A stretch of DNA of 15,066 nt from Halococcaceae archaeon (GTDB lineage: Archaea; Halobacteriota; Halobacteria; Halobacteriales; Halalkalicoccaceae). The position numbers were made by a program, and so were the translations under genes. A model generated the notes under the pieces. That model was not told where the DNA came from. It was given only the letters and a program-made list of their open reading frames with translations, and made no database searches. Below, piece after piece: positions 14,163 to 15,066 of the stretch (the stretch's first letter is position 1; each line of letters starts with the position of its first letter). The stretch is taken from the NCBI GenBank assembly GCA_007128515.1, contig SKXI01000351.1, positions 1-15,066 of the forward strand. The letters run 5' to 3'.

Positions 14163-15066
14163 ATGAGCGACGATCCGTCGTCCGGCAGGCGGTCGCGCCG
14201 CCGGATCAACCCGGACGGTTCGCCGCAGTCGGACTCCGGAAGCGACGCGAGCCGGGACCCACAGCCGCGCCGTCAGGAGCGTCGCTCCGACTCCTCGGAC
14301 CGATCCGGGCTCTCCCCCAGCCCGAGTGGCGACCCCGATCGGGAGCCGTCCTCGGCGCCGGGTTCGCCACCGCCGGACGAGGGCGAGGACTACGGGACCG
14401 CGTTTCAGCGACTGATGCTCGTTCTGGGTGCCGCGATGGTCATCGCCGCGATGCTGATAACGGTGGGGCTGCCGGGGCTTCCCGGCGCCGACGCCCCCGC
14501 GGACGAGCAGCCGGAAGACGGAGCGCCGGAAGACGAGGTCCCCGAAACGGATGACGAGGAGACGACCGACGAGGACGCTGACGCCGACGACGAGGAGGAC
14601 ACCCCGATCGTGGAGGACGACGACCCCCCACCGGAGGAAGCCGATGACGCCGGGTCAGCCGACGACGCTGGACCCGCGGACGACGCTGGACCCGCTGACG
14701 ATGCCGACGACGGCGGGAACGACGGGGCCGACGACACGGACGACGCGGACGACACGGACGATGCCGACGAGGCGGACGACGCGGATGACGACACGGATGA
14801 CGCGGACGATGCCGGCGACGCTGATGACGACACGGACGATGCCGACGAGGCGGACGACGCGGACGACGCGGATGACGCTGACGACGCGGATGACGCTGAC
14901 GACACGGACGACGCAGATGACGATGCCGACGACGCTGACGACACGGACGACGCTGACGACGCGGATGACGCTGACGACACGGACGACGAGGACGACGCTG
15001 ACGACGAGGACGAGGACGATGACGACGGACCGATCGACGTGACGATCGGCGACGACGAGGACGAGG
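14163..15066 (+). CDS. One-pass membrane protein with a long Asp-rich repeat (open at window end)
   Basis: Reading from ATG 14163 there is no stop in 301 codons. Three parts are visible. Residues 1-80 are hydrophilic, rich in Ser, Pro, Arg and Asp, including a basic patch RRSRRR (9-14), and look disordered. Residues about 84-104 (LMLVLGAAMVIAAMLITVGL) form one hydrophobic helix, with QR just before it, so the N-terminus is probably inside. From about 108 onwards the chain is extremely acidic, and at 180-285 it is almost only DDA, DDT and DDE units. A non-repetitive piece, PIDVTIGDD, appears at 290-298, so a folded domain may follow beyond the window. I do not recognise a family. The acidic part may act as a salt-adapted extracellular spacer. 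Confidence 0.75.
   Translation, partial: MSDDPSSGRRSRRRINPDGSPQSDSGSDASRDPQPRRQERRSDSSDRSGLSPSPSGDPDREPSSAPGSPPPDEGEDYGTAFQRLMLVLGAAMVIAAMLITVGLPGLPGADAPADEQPEDGAPEDEVPETDDEETTDEDADADDEEDTPIVEDDDPPPEEADDAGSADDAGPADDAGPADDADDGGNDGADDTDDADDTDDADEADDADDDTDDADDAGDADDDTDDADEADDADDADDADDADDADDTDDADDDADDADDTDDADDADDADDTDDEDDADDEDEDDDDGPIDVTIGDDEDE
14700..15010 (+). repeat. Degenerate GAC/GAT-GAC-GCN repeat within the acidic protein gene
   Basis: The DNA has a nine-base rhythm (GACGACGCG, GATGACGCT, GACGACACG and variants) encoding DDA/DDT triplets. Longer copies recur, for example GACACGGACGATGCCGAC near 14752 and 14832. Such tracts expand and contract by slippage, so length is likely to vary between strains. 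The mirror-strand Ser/Ala-rich frame here is only a shadow. Confidence 0.8.

Noticed and set aside
12977..14209. A 410-codon minus-strand frame opposite the GlmU-like gene
   Set aside because: Mirror frame without recognisable domains; it also runs across the promoter of the next gene.
14405..14980. A minus-strand Ser/Ala-rich repeat protein
   Set aside because: It is the antisense reading of the Asp-Asp-Ala repeat; the plus frame has a good promoter, start codon and transmembrane helix.
14700..15010. A CRISPR array or satellite repeat
   Set aside because: The repeat is a codon-phased nine-base rhythm inside an open frame with no spacers; it is protein low complexity.

Overview
The window looks like chromosomal DNA from a haloarchaeon. 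It is GC-rich with strong G/C bias at third codon positions. The proteins are very acidic. Several start codons sit about 25-30 bases downstream of an archaeal TATA-like element with almost no leader, as expected for leaderless haloarchaeal transcripts. Recognisable families are archaeal or haloarchaeal: ribosomal protein L40e, UPF0215/DUF99, DUF5786, DUF5816, HalOD1, and Tat-type lipoproteins with an RRR-FL signal and an AGC lipobox. The species cannot be named from the sequence.

Layout. (a) 1-962, minus strand: DUF5786 small protein, UPF0215 (DUF99) protein and a family 4 uracil-DNA glycosylase cut by the window edge, probably one transcription unit with a GTGA overlap between the first two. 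(b) 1041-2538, plus strand: a metallo-beta-lactamase-fold hydrolase, then a GNAT acetyltransferase fused to a DUF5816 zinc-ribbon tail. (c) 2539-2698: a convergent intergenic region holding a nested inverted repeat that may be a miniature transposable element. (d) 2699-4565, minus strand: ribosomal protein L40e, then an SSS-family sodium:solute symporter translationally coupled to a small DUF3311 membrane protein. (e) 4691-6860: a DedA-family membrane protein, a frame-disrupted Tat lipoprotein gene (minus), a DUF420 membrane protein and a HalOD1 domain protein. (f) 6883-8019: a cupin with a C-terminal zinc ribbon (minus) and a GNAT acetyltransferase pseudogene (plus). (g) 8062-14086: a Tat lipoprotein with a polysaccharide-deacetylase domain (minus), divergent from three plus-strand genes: a GlmM-like phosphohexomutase, a NodU/TobZ-type carbamoyltransferase and a GlmU-like nucleotidylyltransferase/acetyltransferase. 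(h) 14163 to the end: an open-ended gene for a one-pass membrane protein with a long Asp/Ala/Thr repeat.

How the genes may work together. Region (g) is the most coherent functional block. GlmM and the bifunctional GlmU-like enzyme would take glucosamine-6-phosphate to UDP-GlcNAc. The carbamoyltransferase between them and the exported deacetylase-fold lipoprotein beside them suggest that an amino-sugar glycan is built, modified and processed at the cell surface. This is inference from gene order and families. The rest is mostly housekeeping or small regulatory genes with two decayed genes between 5.2 and 8.0 kb.

No tRNA, rRNA, CRISPR array or intact insertion sequence was seen. No stretch longer than 300 bases lacks a gene or pseudogene; the longest gap is about 245 bases (9376-9620).
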